A stretch of 64,000 nt of DNA from Sulfurospirillum cavolei (GCF_001548055.1 NZ_AP014724.1:1054001-1118000); one strand, 5' to 3'. Positions 16,681 through 26,322 are shown, counted from the stretch's first letter. Notes: a model not told the origin generated them from the sequence alone. A program made the numbers and translations.

Positions 16681-18099
16681 TTAAGGCATAACCAAAATGG
16701 CTCTGTAATTTTGACGGTTGATGATGACGCGTTTTTTATGGTTTTTATACTCTTTCAAGGCATTGTTCAAGTCTTTCATCGTTACGATACGTTTTTGCTC
16801 GATTTGAACGATAATATCGCCTTCTCTAAAGCCCATCAGTTCCGCTTTAGAATCTTCTTGGACGTCGGTAACCAAAATACCTTCGGTCTCTTTGGGAATT
16901 TGGTACTGCATACGTGTTTGGTTATTGATTTCGGTGAGATCGAGACCTTCGATAGGACTGGACGCTCCTTTACTCTCGGCTTTACTGCTTTGAGTATCCA
17001 TTTTGGCGAGTTTGAGTTTTGCCGTTTTAATTTTTTTGTCGCGTTCGTATGTAATCGTGACGCTACTCTCGGGTGCAATGGCGGCAATCGTATTTTTCAA
17101 GTCGTTGGAATTTTTGATTTTCGTGCCGTCGACTTCAATAATCAGGTCGGAAACCTGCAAGCCGCCTTTTTCTGCCGGTGAATCTTTTTCGACCATTACG
17201 ATGAGCGCACCTTGTTTATTGTCGTACAGTTCTTTCAGATCGGACGTTAAATCGGAGATGGAAACGCCCATAAAACCGCGTTCGATTTTGCCGTTTTCAA
17301 CCAACGAAGTAGCGATTTTTTGAACCATATTGGAAGGGATGGCAAATCCTACGCCGTTGTTACCGCCTCCTTTAGAAAGAATGGCACTGTTGATACCGAT
17401 GAGCGCGCCGCGGCTATCGACTAAAGCACCGCCTGAATTACCGGGATTGATCGAAGCGTCGGTTTGAATAAAGTTTTCGTATTGATTGAGTCCGACGTTG
17501 TTTTTATTGAGAGCGGAGACGATGCCTTGCGTAATGGTCTCCCCCACGCCGAAAGGATTTCCGATCGCGAACACCACGTCGCCTTCTAATAGATTGGAAG
17601 AGTCTCCGAATGAGGCTACATGTAGGTTTTTGGCATCGATTTTAATGACCGCAAGATCGGTTTTTGAATCTTCTCCGATGACTTTAGCTTTGTACTCTTT
17701 TTCGTCGTTCGGAAGCGTCACGACGATTTCATCGGCACCCTCGACGACGTGGTTGTTGGTAACGATATAGCCGTCCGCGGAGATAATGACGCCTGAGCCT
17801 AAAGAGTGCGATTTACGCTCTTGCTGTTTTAATTCGGGAAGTCGGTTTCCGAAAAATTCTTTAAAAAACGGATTGAGCATCATCAGTTCGTTGAGCTGGT
17901 CGCTCTGCTTGGTTTTCTTGGTCGTTGCGATATTGACGACGCTTTGTTTGACGTTTTTGATCGCATTGTTGTACGAGAGAATAACGTTGGAAGACGTTGC
18001 GTCTTGTCTTGGCGAATCTTTAGGCATCTGAGCGATTTGGATCGTTCCTGCAAAAAGGGAAAGAGAAGCGATAAGAGAGAGTAAAATCGTTTTTTTCAT
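16681..18099 (-). CDS. htrA: Periplasmic serine protease/chaperone HtrA (DegP family)
   Basis: 472 residues with a signal peptide (MKKTILLSLIASLSLFAG). The protease domain has the triad His in VTNNHVVEGADEI, Asp in DSKTDLAVIKI and Ser in INPGNSGGALVDSRG. Two PDZ domains follow (about 275-365 and 380-470). HtrA degrades or refolds misfolded periplasmic proteins under heat and envelope stress. It is divergent from cbpA-hspR and upstream of cprR. A ribosome site AAAGGACTAACG precedes the ATG. Confidence 0.96.
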   Translation of the reverse strand: MKKTILLSLIASLSLFAGTIQIAQMPKDSPRQDATSSNVILSYNNAIKNVKQSVVNIATTKKTKQSDQLNELMMLNPFFKEFFGNRLPELKQQERKSHSLGSGVIISADGYIVTNNHVVEGADEIVVTLPNDEKEYKAKVIGEDSKTDLAVIKIDAKNLHVASFGDSSNLLEGDVVFAIGNPFGVGETITQGIVSALNKNNVGLNQYENFIQTDASINPGNSGGALVDSRGALIGINSAILSKGGGNNGVGFAIPSNMVQKIATSLVENGKIERGFMGVSISDLTSDLKELYDNKQGALIVMVEKDSPAEKGGLQVSDLIIEVDGTKIKNSNDLKNTIAAIAPESSVTITYERDKKIKTAKLKLAKMDTQSSKAESKGASSPIEGLDLTEINNQTRMQYQIPKETEGILVTDVQEDSKAELMGFREGDIIVQIEQKRIVTMKDLNNALKEYKNHKKRVIINRQNYRAILVMP

Positions 18100-18188
18100 C
18101 GTTAGTCCTTTAAAAAATGTGCTGGTCGTGAAATTATAAAAGAGTGAAGTAAATATAAAGTAAATATTAAGCTAATGCTGGTATAAAA

Positions 18189-18209
18189 CTTGATTGACCT
18201 AGACTAAAC
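18189..18209. promoter_or_regulatory. HAIR-like HspR operator at the cbpA promoter
   Basis: CTTGATT-N7-ACTAAAC matches the HspR inverted repeat consensus CTTGAGT-N7-ACTCAAG at 11 of 14 positions with the exact 7-base spacer. It covers the likely -35 of cbpA-hspR (TTGACC, 18194-18199). Binding by HspR would make the operon autorepressed, as in Helicobacter and Campylobacter. Confidence 0.7.
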
Positions 18210-18223
18210 TTTTATGTTATAAT
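18194..18223 (+). promoter_or_regulatory. Sigma70-type promoter of cbpA-hspR
   Basis: TTGACC and a perfect TATAAT (18218-18223) separated by 18 bases, about 80 bases before the cbpA ATG. The -35 lies inside the HAIR-like site. Confidence 0.7.
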
Positions 18224-18302
18224 CACTATAAATATTTTCAAGCGAAGAAGAGGCTTCTTCTTGAGAAGATGCCTCGATACATCGCTTTTGAAGGGTAATA
18301 TG

Positions 18303-19184
18303 ATGAGTAAAAGTTTATACGAAACCTTAGACGTAGCGCAAAGTGCAAGTGCCGACGAGATCAAAAAGGCGTATCGCCGTTTGGCACGTAAATACCATCC
18401 CGACGTCAATAAAGATCCGGGAGCGGAAGACAAATTTAAAGAGATCAACGCCGCATACGAAATTTTAAGCGACGAACAAAAACGCCGCCAATACGATCAA
18501 TACGGCGATAGTATGTTCGGTGGACAAAATTTCCACGATTTTGCCAATGCGCAAGGCGGAGCCAATCTCGACGACATTCTACGCAGCATTTTCGGCGGCG
18601 GCGGATTTGGGGGATTCGGCGGTTCGGCACGCGGCTTTAGCGGTGGATTCGGCGGTTTCGGCGGCGGCGGATTTAGCGGTTTTAACGAACCGGATTTGGA
18701 TGTTAACGCTAAAATCGTCGTTCCGTTTAACGTAGCGATTTTAGGCGGAAAACATTCGCTTTCTTACAACGGCGAAAATTTTGACGTTAAGATTCCCGCA
18801 GGGATTCAAAGCGGCGAAAAAATGCGCGTGAAAGAGAAGGGTAAAAGCTATCAAGGGTACAAAGGCGATCTGCTTTTAACCGTCGACGTTGCGCCGAGTC
18901 CCGAGTATGTTCGAGAAGGAGACGATTTGGTCAAGACCGTGGATATTCCTCTCAAAACGGCACTTTTCGGCGGTAAAATCACGACGGATACGCTTTACAG
19001 AGAGATTACGCTTAAAGTCAAAGAAGAGACGAAAAACGGTCAAAAATTCCGTGTGAAAGAGTACGGTGCTTTAAATCGTAAAACACAAACCAAAGGCGAT
19101 CTTTATTTGGTTGCCAATATCGTTCTTCCGAGCCTTTCGTCTTTGGATCGAGACTTAAAGGCGATGATGGAAGCCAAACTTTAA
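18303..19184 (+). CDS. cbpA: DnaJ-type co-chaperone CbpA
   Basis: 293 residues starting [19 protein letters not shown] at 18303 (AAGGG 6 to 10 bases upstream). The J domain carries the HPD tripeptide ([11 protein letters not shown]). A Gly/Phe-rich stretch follows (about 100-132), then the two C-terminal substrate-binding beta domains ([20 protein letters not shown]). The zinc-finger region of true DnaJ is absent, which places it in the CbpA class that stimulates DnaK (encoded at 41.2 kb). First gene of cbpA-hspR-kefB. Confidence 0.93.
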   Translation: MSKSLYETLDVAQSASADEIKKAYRRLARKYHPDVNKDPGAEDKFKEINAAYEILSDEQKRRQYDQYGDSMFGGQNFHDFANAQGGANLDDILRSIFGGGGFGGFGGSARGFSGGFGGFGGGGFSGFNEPDLDVNAKIVVPFNVAILGGKHSLSYNGENFDVKIPAGIQSGEKMRVKEKGKSYQGYKGDLLLTVDVAPSPEYVREGDDLVKTVDIPLKTALFGGKITTDTLYREITLKVKEETKNGQKFRVKEYGALNRKTQTKGDLYLVANIVLPSLSSLDRDLKAMMEAKL

Positions 19185-19211
19185 ACGAAGCTATCGGCAA
19201 AGGAGCGCAAA

Positions 19212-19586
19212 ATGCATCATGGATATGAAGAACCCGTTTATCTCATCAGCGTCGTGGCGAAAGTATTGACCATTCATCCTCAAACGCTCAGACAGTATGA
19301 ACGCGAAGGGTTGGTTATGCCTTCTCGAACGGACGGTAAGATGCGTCTTTATTCGCAACGCGACATCGATAAAATCAAGATGATTCAACGTTTAACACGC
19401 GATCTGGGCGTCAATCTTGCCGGCGTGGATATTATCATGCAGCTCAAAGATAAAATCGATGAGTACGAAACGTTAATCGAGGGATTGCGCAATGAAATTA
19501 GCGGATTGTCGAAAAAAAGTACGCAAACGAAAAATCCGTTGGTAAAACATAAAAACAGTTATGAAATTATTCTTTTCGGAGAGTAG
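19212..19586 (+). CDS. hspR: Heat-shock repressor HspR (MerR family)
   Basis: 124 residues with a MerR-type winged helix: YLISVVAKVLTIHPQTLRQY, ERE then RMRLYSQRDIDKIKMIQRLT, LGVNLAGVDIIMQL, and a C-terminal coiled coil. HspR binds HAIR sites and represses chaperone genes. HAIR-like sites lie upstream of its own operon (18189) and of hrcA-grpE-dnaK (39736), so it probably controls both. Located 27 bases after cbpA. Confidence 0.93.
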   Translation: MHHGYEEPVYLISVVAKVLTIHPQTLRQYEREGLVMPSRTDGKMRLYSQRDIDKIKMIQRLTRDLGVNLAGVDIIMQLKDKIDEYETLIEGLRNEISGLSKKSTQTKNPLVKHKNSYEIILFGE

Positions 19587-19597
19587 GGAGAAGCGTT

Positions 19598-21196
19598 TTG
19601 GATAATATACTGGTCATTATTTTAAGTGCGACGGCGATTGCTACCGTACTCAATATTTTATTCAAACGCATTAACCTTCCGACGATTATCGGTTATATTT
19701 TAACCGGTTTTGCGATCGCTTCGTTTTTTAATCTTCGTAACAACGACTCGTTAACGCATATCGCGGAATTCGGTATCGTTTTTTTAATGTTCACGATCGG
19801 TTTGGAATTTTCGCTTAAACACTTGCTCAGCATGAAGCGCGACGTTTTCGTTAACGGCTTTTTACAGGTTCTACTAGCCGGAGGCATTATTTCGCTTAGT
19901 GCCGAATACCTTTTCGGCATGGATCGAAAGAGTGCGATTATCGTGGGCTATGCCTTGGCACTCTCTTCAACGGCGATTGTTTTGAAGATTCTAAACGATA
20001 CCGGAACGATGCATACGATCTACGGGCGAAAGTCGTTGGGTATCTTGTTGTTTCAAGATATTGCCGTGATTCCGATCTTGTTGATGATCAATATTTTTTC
20101 CAATCAGACCAGTACGCTCTCGTCGCTTTTGTTGGAAACGTTGATTAGTGCGGTCATTATTTTAGGGTTAATGTACCTCATCGGAAAATATTTATTGAAT
20201 CGTTTTTTATCGCTCGTGGTATGGGCGGATACGCAAGAAATTTTTATCGCGTCGGTGTTATTGTTGGTCGTCGGAGCTTCATTTTTAGCGCATACGTTTG
20301 GATTTTCATACTCTTTAGGTGCTTTTTTAGCGGGCATGATGATGTCCGATACGCAGTATAAACATCAAATCGAAGCGGACTTGGTTCCCTTCCGCGATAT
20401 TTTACTCGGTCTGTTTTTTATTACCGTCGGTATGCAAATCGATATTGCCTTGATCGAAAAACACTACGATTGGATTTTGATTCTTTTAGCGGCTATTTTG
20501 GCGATTAAAATCGGGGTCGTTTATGTGATACTCGTGTGGAGGCAAGGCAGTCGTATTGCGCTTAAAACGGCTTTGGCATTGTGTCAGGGCGGCGAATTTT
20601 CGCTTGCGGTCTTAGCGTTGGCGAGCTCCTCTTCGCTTTTAAGTCAGACTACGGCGCAAGTTTTAATCGTCACGGTCGTTATTTCAATGGTTTTAACACC
20701 TTTTATTCTCAAAAATATGCAAAAAATCGTTAATGCTATTACCAAAGAGCCCAACGTCGGTGATTTTAGAATTCACTCATCAGGCATCAAAGATCATATT
20801 ATCGTCTGCGGATACGGAAAGCTCGGGCAAGAGATCGTTTATCGATTGAAAAAAATGAACGTTAATTATTTGGTATTGGAACACGACATTACACTCGTCA
20901 AGCTCGGGCAAAGCAGAGGCGAACCCGTTTACTTCGGAAATGCCGCCGAAAAAATTATTTTAAAAAATGCCTTTGTCGAAGATGCCAAAGCAGTGATTAT
21001 CGCCATTAACAACGAGAAAAAGCTGATTTTACTCTGTGAAGTGCTTAAATCTTTCGGAACACCGATCAAAATCGTCGCCAAAGCCAGCGACTTTGAAGAG
21101 AAAAAACTGCTCAAAGCCTTACAGATTCGCCACATCGTCAATGAAGGACGCGAAGCGGCGAAAGCTCTTTTGAAAGAGGCGATGGAAGCGTCTTAA
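19598..21196 (+). CDS. kefB: Kef/CPA2-family cation:proton antiporter with RCK domain
   Basis: 532 residues. About 12 helices form the Na+/H+ exchanger fold (LPTIIGYILTGFAIASFF, EFGIVFLMFTIGLEFSL, ALSSTAIVLKIL, CQGGEFSLAVLAL). A C-terminal Rossmann RCK/TrkA-N domain begins IIVCGYGKLGQEIVYRL. It likely exports K+ or Na+ in exchange for protons with nucleotide or glutathione gating. A TTG start at 19598 follows AGGGAG, 11 bases after hspR. C. jejuni has the same gene after hspR (annotated kefB), but the ion is not certain. Confidence 0.88.
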   Translation: MDNILVIILSATAIATVLNILFKRINLPTIIGYILTGFAIASFFNLRNNDSLTHIAEFGIVFLMFTIGLEFSLKHLLSMKRDVFVNGFLQVLLAGGIISLSAEYLFGMDRKSAIIVGYALALSSTAIVLKILNDTGTMHTIYGRKSLGILLFQDIAVIPILLMINIFSNQTSTLSSLLLETLISAVIILGLMYLIGKYLLNRFLSLVVWADTQEIFIASVLLLVVGASFLAHTFGFSYSLGAFLAGMMMSDTQYKHQIEADLVPFRDILLGLFFITVGMQIDIALIEKHYDWILILLAAILAIKIGVVYVILVWRQGSRIALKTALALCQGGEFSLAVLALASSSSLLSQTTAQVLIVTVVISMVLTPFILKNMQKIVNAITKEPNVGDFRIHSSGIKDHIIVCGYGKLGQEIVYRLKKMNVNYLVLEHDITLVKLGQSRGEPVYFGNAAEKIILKNAFVEDAKAVIIAINNEKKLILLCEVLKSFGTPIKIVAKASDFEEKKLLKALQIRHIVNEGREAAKALLKEAMEAS

Positions 21197-22248
21197 CGCG
21201 TGAGAAAAAGTGCCAGTTCGTCGCTGAGAAAATAATCTTGATTGAAAAGACGATCGTTGATTTGCACGAGCTTTTTTTCGTGAAGCAAAATGGCGGCATT
21301 TTCACGCTCTCGTTGCGATAACAGCGATGTTAGAACGCCGACGTTGCTTCGCAATCCTAAAAAAATCTTTTCGACATGTAAGTCTTCTAGGCTAAGCATT
21401 TCGGTACGTCTTGCCAGAGGATTTTGCACGTATGCTTCGATTTCGCTCGGAGGATAAAAACGCCGATCGTCGAAAAACCCGACCGCTCCGGCACCGACTC
21501 CCATATAATTTTCATGAAGCCAATATCCTGTATTGTGCCTGCTTTGGTAACGGCCGAAGTTGGAGATTTCGTATTGGGGAAAACCCGCTTCGACGATGGA
21601 CGCGACAAACGCACGTGCGAGTTCTTCGGAGGGATTGGTCGTCTCGTTTCTCCCGAAAAAAGGCGTGTTTTCTTCCAGCGTGAGCGCATAAGCGCTGATG
21701 TGATTGATCGGAAGAGAGCACGCAATACGCAAGTCTTCGTTTAAAAGTGCTTCCGTGTCGTACGCCGTTGCATAAATGAGATCGACGGAGAGGTTTCGTA
21801 TACCGGCGTTAAAAGCGTTTTCGACGGCACGAATCGCCGTGACGGGCGTATGGTTTCGTCCTAAGAAGGCAAGCTTTTGCGCATGGAAACTCTGTACGCC
21901 GAAACTGATACGGTTAACGCCCAAAGCATGCATGGTTTGCAACCACGAAAGGGTCGCCGAATGCGGATTTGCCTCGGTCGTGATTTCGGCATCCGGAGTC
22001 AAATAGGGCGTTATAAGCGCAAAAAAAGGCTCATACCGCGCCGCATCGATGCACGAAGGCGTTCCGCCTCCGATAAATAACGAACGGATGCTTTGTTTTT
22101 CGATGGCGTTTTGTTCCAGTTCAAAGCGGAGTTGGTCGTTGATCGCCGACATGTAAGCTTTTTTCAGCGTTGATTTAGTGTCGTACGAGTTAAAGGCGCA
22201 GTAATGACACTTACTGTCGCAAAAAGGGATATGAAGGTAGGCTAGCAC
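21193..22248 (-). CDS. hemW: HemW-type radical SAM protein
   Basis: 351 residues from GTG 22248 (AGGA 5 bases upstream); a TTG six codons earlier is possible. The radical SAM cluster motif is CDSKCHYCAF, followed by SLFIGGGTPSC and GVNRISFGVQSFHAQKLAFLGR, diagnostic of the HemN-like HemW group. HemW binds haem and inserts it into respiratory enzymes; it is not the coproporphyrinogen oxidase. The gene converges on kefB with a 4-base overlap and is divergent from rppH. Confidence 0.88.
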   Translation of the reverse strand: MLAYLHIPFCDSKCHYCAFNSYDTKSTLKKAYMSAINDQLRFELEQNAIEKQSIRSLFIGGGTPSCIDAARYEPFFALITPYLTPDAEITTEANPHSATLSWLQTMHALGVNRISFGVQSFHAQKLAFLGRNHTPVTAIRAVENAFNAGIRNLSVDLIYATAYDTEALLNEDLRIACSLPINHISAYALTLEENTPFFGRNETTNPSEELARAFVASIVEAGFPQYEISNFGRYQSRHNTGYWLHENYMGVGAGAVGFFDDRRFYPPSEIEAYVQNPLARRTEMLSLEDLHVEKIFLGLRSNVGVLTSLLSQRERENAAILLHEKKLVQINDRLFNQDYFLSDELALFLTR

Positions 22249-22325
22249 GGGATTCCTCGGTATCAAGCAAGTTTAATGACTTTTTGGCTACTATTTTAAC
22301 AAAAATATAGAGGTAATGTATAAGC

Positions 22326-22796
22326 ATGGAATCTCCAAAACGATACAGACCCAATGTTGCCGCCGTCATCGTCTCCGATAAATATCCGTTTAAGTGCGAG
22401 CTTTTTATTGCCAGCCGCAGCGATATCGAAGGTGCATGGCAATTTCCTCAAGGAGGCATTGACGCGGGGGAAACTCCCAAAGATGCGCTTTACCGAGAGC
22501 TTGAAGAAGAAATCGGCACGGCAGAGGTAGAGATTATCGCCGAATTTCCCGAATGGCTACAGTACGATTTTCCTCAAAAGATAGCCCAAAAAATGTACCC
22601 TTTTGACGGACAGAGTCAAAAGTACTTTTTAGTCAGGCTTAAAAAAGACGCTAAGCTCAATTTGGCGACGAAAGAGCCGGAATTTAACGACTATAAATTT
22701 GTCGCGTTAGAAGAGATTTTCGATTTTATCACCTATTTCAAGCGTCCGGTATACAAACAAGTGTTAGAATATTTTAAAAAAGAAGGGTATTTGTAA
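22326..22796 (+). CDS. rppH: RNA pyrophosphohydrolase RppH (Nudix)
   Basis: 156 residues: [20 protein letters not shown], then the full Nudix box [22 protein letters not shown] and [20 protein letters not shown], the RppH signature. RppH removes pyrophosphate from mRNA 5' ends to start decay. It lies 1 base before lysC and heads the collinear run to cmoA. Confidence 0.94.
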   Translation: MESPKRYRPNVAAVIVSDKYPFKCELFIASRSDIEGAWQFPQGGIDAGETPKDALYRELEEEIGTAEVEIIAEFPEWLQYDFPQKIAQKMYPFDGQSQKYFLVRLKKDAKLNLATKEPEFNDYKFVALEEIFDFITYFKRPVYKQVLEYFKKEGYL

Positions 22797-22797
22797 G

Positions 22798-24000
22798 ATG
22801 TTGATCGTCCAGAAATACGGCGGTACGAGTGTCGGAAACGTCGAAAGAATCGACGCGGTAGCCGCTAGAGTGATTGAAAGTAAAAAAGCAGGACACGATC
22901 TTGTCGTGGTCGTTTCCGCTATGAGCGGAGAGACCAATAAATTGTTGGAATTTGCGGGATTTTTTAGTCAAACGCCCAATCATCGCGAAGTTGACATGTT
23001 GCTCAGTTCGGGCGAACGCGTTACAAGCGCGTTGCTGGCTATCGCATTGGAAGCCAAAGGCTATCCCGCCGTTTCCATGAGCGGAAGACGTGCCGGTATC
23101 GTGACCGATATGATTCATACGAAAGCTAGAATCGAGTATATCGATACGACGGAGATGAAAAAAACACTCGGTGAAGGTAAAATTATCGTCGTCGCGGGTT
23201 TTCAAGGCGTTAGCGATAACGGCGAAGTTACGACGCTCGGACGCGGCGGTAGCGATTTGTCCGCCGTAGCGGTTGCCGGAGCATTGGAAGCGGACCTTTG
23301 CGAGATTTATACCGATGTGGACGGCGTGTATACGACCGACCCTCGAATCGAGCCTAAAGCTAAAAAACTCGATAAGATTAGCTATGAAGAGATGTTGGAA
23401 CTTGCCAGCTTGGGTGCAAAAGTGTTGCAAAGCCGTTCGGTCGAATTGGCGAAGAAACTCAACGTCAACTTGGTAACGCGCAGTAGTTTTAACCATCATG
23501 AAGGAACACTCATTACAAAGGAAGAAAATATTATGGAACAACCGTTAGTGAGCGGCATCGCTTTAGATAAAAATCAAGCACGCGTGACGCTTCGAGGCGT
23601 TACCGATAAACCGGGTATTGCCGCAGAGATTTTTCAAAAATTAGCCGATTGCAACGTAAACGTCGATATGATTATTCAAAACGTGGGGTATGACGGTACG
23701 ACGAACCTCGGTTTTACCGTACCGCAAAACGAGCTTGAAGTGACCAAACAAGCGATGAGCGAACTCAAAGCCAGCGAGATTATGCAATACGACAGCGACA
23801 TCGTTAAAGTTTCCGTCGTCGGCGTGGGTATGAAATCGCACAGCGGCGTTGCCTGCAAAGCGTTTTCCACGATGGCAAAAGAGGGCATCAATATCGAGAT
23901 GATCAGCACGAGCGAAATTAAGATTTCGATGGTGATTCAGGCCAAATACGGTGAACTTGCCGTCCGAGCCCTTCATAGCGCATACCAGCTGGATAAATAG
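22798..24000 (+). CDS. lysC: Aspartate kinase
   Basis: 400 residues. N-terminal kinase motif IVQKYGGTSVGNVERI, VVVSAMSGETNKLL, TTLGRGGSDLSAVAVA and YTDVDGVYTTDPR are followed by two C-terminal ACT domains (from about residue 260) for feedback control. It phosphorylates aspartate, the first step to lysine, threonine, methionine and diaminopimelate. It supplies the route used by thrC (48 kb). Start ATG immediately after rppH, and 3 bases before hobA. Confidence 0.97.
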   Translation: MLIVQKYGGTSVGNVERIDAVAARVIESKKAGHDLVVVVSAMSGETNKLLEFAGFFSQTPNHREVDMLLSSGERVTSALLAIALEAKGYPAVSMSGRRAGIVTDMIHTKARIEYIDTTEMKKTLGEGKIIVVAGFQGVSDNGEVTTLGRGGSDLSAVAVAGALEADLCEIYTDVDGVYTTDPRIEPKAKKLDKISYEEMLELASLGAKVLQSRSVELAKKLNVNLVTRSSFNHHEGTLITKEENIMEQPLVSGIALDKNQARVTLRGVTDKPGIAAEIFQKLADCNVNVDMIIQNVGYDGTTNLGFTVPQNELEVTKQAMSELKASEIMQYDSDIVKVSVVGVGMKSHSGVACKAFSTMAKEGINIEMISTSEIKISMVIQAKYGELAVRALHSAYQLDK

Positions 24001-24003
24001 TTA

Positions 24004-24555
24004 ATGCAACAGTTCTTAAAGTGGACCTTAGAGCAAATACGCAAAGACGGCTCTTCGATGAGTTGGATGGAAGAGAAGCGGTTCGAATGGGTGCCGCTTT
24101 GTGCTTCCATGCTTAAAAATTTACTGGACGGGCATACCTTTATCGTCGTAACGGACGATGATAGGGCGTGGTTTTGCCATTACCTGCTTCGCGCGGTCAA
24201 TAATCGTCAGAAAAATCGTCCGCTTTTACCTTTCATCGCGTTGCAAACACTTTATCCCAATTTGTATCAGGTCAAAAATAACGAAGACATCGAGCTTTTA
24301 GAAGATATGCTCTCTCAAGCGTTTCCCGGCGGTTATACCTTCTTTTACGTCGGTAAGAACAGCGATATTAAAATGCAAATCGCTAAACGCAAAGACGATA
24401 GCTTTATGTGGATTATGGACGAACACATCCAAAACAGTTTCTACCTTTTAAGCGACGACGACAGCTTGGATATTAAATTGATTCAACTTTTTAGACTTCT
24501 CGATAAAAGTATCGATGCCGTGCTTTTTGCTGAGGTTGCGTTTGAAAATGAGTGA
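24004..24555 (+). CDS. hobA: DnaA initiator-associating factor HobA
   Basis: 183 residues: FLKWTLEQIRKDGSSMSWME, FIVVTDDDRAWFCHYLLRAV, RPLLPFIALQTLYPNL and DSFMWIMDEHIQNSFYLLS. HobA is the phylum-specific functional counterpart of DiaA: a tetramer that binds DnaA domain I and helps assemble it at oriC. It lies between lysC and holB, as in H. pylori (HP1229-HP1231 from memory). It is a strong taxonomic marker. Confidence 0.93.
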   Translation: MQQFLKWTLEQIRKDGSSMSWMEEKRFEWVPLCASMLKNLLDGHTFIVVTDDDRAWFCHYLLRAVNNRQKNRPLLPFIALQTLYPNLYQVKNNEDIELLEDMLSQAFPGGYTFFYVGKNSDIKMQIAKRKDDSFMWIMDEHIQNSFYLLSDDDSLDIKLIQLFRLLDKSIDAVLFAEVAFENE

Positions 24556-25177
24556 CGAAGAGGTTTTAAGCCATATTTTTATTTGTAAAAATGTGGAAAA
24601 AGCCAAAGAGCATTTAAGCCTTTTGTTGGACAAAAAAAGGCATCTGTTTTTTGTGAAAGACGAATTTTTGATGGAAGACGCCAAAGAAGTTATCAAAGAG
24701 GCGTACGTCGCCGAAGCGGCAGATAAATACCTGATTTTGGTCGCAAAAAGCTACCGCATCGAAGCTCAAAACGCACTTTTAAAAATTTTAGAAGAACCGC
24801 CGCGTCACATCGTTTTTATCGTAGTCGCCCCTTCAAAAACGGCACTTCTCCCGACGATTCGTTCCCGATTGGCATATAAGGAATTGGCGGTCGAACACGA
24901 ACGCATTCGCAGCGAACTTGTGCTTTCCAAACTGGATATCTCCGATATTTACGCATTTGTGCAAGCCCACCAAACGATTGAGAAAAATGCACTTAAAGAG
25001 TTGGTGCAAGGGATCGTTTACGAAGCGATTCACGAATATCGTCTCCATTTTAGCGAGAAGGAGCTGGAGCATTTTCAAAAGCTTTTGCATTTGGTCGAGC
25101 TCAATTCCAGACCGCAAACGATTCTCACATCGCTTTTGCTTTCCGTGATGTTAAGGAAACACCGTGAAACTCTATGA
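24548..25177 (+). CDS. holB: DNA polymerase III delta-prime subunit, short form
   Basis: 209 residues from ATG 24548, inside the hobA 3' end (8-base overlap). KYLILVAKSYRIEAQNALLK and ILEEPPRHIVFIVVAPSKTA, then LLPTIRSRLAYKEL, are the clamp-loader delta-prime core with the SRC-like arginine region (IRSRLAY). It is much shorter than the about 330-residue E. coli protein: the N-terminal P-loop region and zinc module are lacking. Such short forms are usual in Campylobacterota. It forms the clamp loader with DnaX and HolA (not in the window). Confidence 0.85.
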   Translation: MSDEEVLSHIFICKNVEKAKEHLSLLLDKKRHLFFVKDEFLMEDAKEVIKEAYVAEAADKYLILVAKSYRIEAQNALLKILEEPPRHIVFIVVAPSKTALLPTIRSRLAYKELAVEHERIRSELVLSKLDISDIYAFVQAHQTIEKNALKELVQGIVYEAIHEYRLHFSEKELEHFQKLLHLVELNSRPQTILTSLLLSVMLRKHRETL

Positions 25178-26312
25178 ACTTTCGTCTGCTTCCGATGTCA
25201 AAACGGTATTGGAGCGTCTGGGCGTTACGCACGAAGGGCAGAAGCTTTTAGTCCCGAAAAGCAGATTGCACTTGATTTATATCCGTGATCTGAAAACACC
25301 GGCGGCCAATATCTTAAAACAAGATGCACTCAGTATCGGTGCGGATTTGGCAGTACCCAAAGAGACGGTGACATGTAGCGTTCCTTTGGTTGATGCGCTC
25401 TTGATTGCCAACGAAAAACAGCTCAAAGAGCTGATTCAAAAAGAAAAAGCACAACCTTTCGGACTCAAAACGGTTTCTAATGCGTTGACATCGCTTGTAA
25501 AGCAGCCCGTTGATGACAATGCCTTCGAGGTGATGGGCGTCGTGAATGCCAATGAAGACAGTTTTTTTCAAGGCAGTCGTTTTCACGGAGACGCCGCGTT
25601 ATCGCATATCGTATCGATGATCGACGAGGGAGCTACGATCATCGATTTGGGCGGCGTTTCCAGCCGCCCCGGAAGCCTCGGCGTTAGCGAAGAGGAAGAA
25701 CTTTCGCGCGTTCGCCCGATTATCGATTTGATTGCACACCACAACCTGACATGTAAGGCGCGTTTTTCGTTAGATAGCTATTCGCCGCTTTGCCTTGAAT
25801 ACGCACTTTCACGCGGTTTTTCGATCGTAAACGATATTACCGCTTTGTCCGACGATGCGGTGGCGAGCGTTGCGGCAAAATACCGAGCAACGGTTGTTTT
25901 GATGCATATGCAAAACGATCCTACGACGATGCAATGTGAGCCCGTTTACGATAACGTTGTTTTAGCCGTCGATGCATTTTTTGAAGAGCGTATCGAAAAG
26001 GCGAAACGGTTTGGAATTTCCGATATGATTTTAGACGTAGGCATCGGTTTTGGAAAAACGCTTGAGCATAATTTACAACTTTTAAAACATCACGCTCACT
26101 TTTTGCGTTTCGGTTATCCGCTTTTAGTCGGAGCGAGTCGAAAATCGATGATCGACAAAATTATTCCCACGCCCGTCGAAGAGCGATTGCCCGGAACGCT
26201 TGCGTTGCATCTCAAAGCTTACGAAGAGGGTGCGACGATCATCCGTGCGCATGACGTTAAAGCACATGTACAAGCCCTGAGTGTGTTTAAAGCACTCCAT
26301 TTGACTGTTTAG
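25164..26312 (+). CDS. folP: Dihydropteroate synthase
   Basis: 382 residues, about 100 longer than E. coli FolP owing to an N-terminal extension (about 1-120) typical of this phylum. The TIM-barrel core shows VMGVVNANEDSFF, IDLGGVSSRPGS, ILDVGIGFGKTLEHNLQLL, LLVGASRKSMIDKI and a C-terminal IIRAHDVKAHVQAL. It condenses p-aminobenzoate with dihydropterin pyrophosphate in folate synthesis and is the sulfonamide target. The usual loop NVTPDSF reads NANEDSF here. GTG start, 14-base overlap with holB. Confidence 0.93.
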   Translation: MKLYELSSASDVKTVLERLGVTHEGQKLLVPKSRLHLIYIRDLKTPAANILKQDALSIGADLAVPKETVTCSVPLVDALLIANEKQLKELIQKEKAQPFGLKTVSNALTSLVKQPVDDNAFEVMGVVNANEDSFFQGSRFHGDAALSHIVSMIDEGATIIDLGGVSSRPGSLGVSEEEELSRVRPIIDLIAHHNLTCKARFSLDSYSPLCLEYALSRGFSIVNDITALSDDAVASVAAKYRATVVLMHMQNDPTTMQCEPVYDNVVLAVDAFFEERIEKAKRFGISDMILDVGIGFGKTLEHNLQLLKHHAHFLRFGYPLLVGASRKSMIDKIIPTPVEERLPGTLALHLKAYEEGATIIRAHDVKAHVQALSVFKALHLTV

Positions 26313-26322
26313 GATAGTAATT

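Noticed and set aside
18445-18630. Minus-strand frame opposite the CbpA Gly/Phe region
   Set aside because: Arg-rich complement of a GGC/GGA-rich low-complexity tract; no start signals.
24548-25177. holB as a truncated pseudogene
   Set aside because: The short form is in frame, tightly overlapped by neighbours and typical for the phylum.
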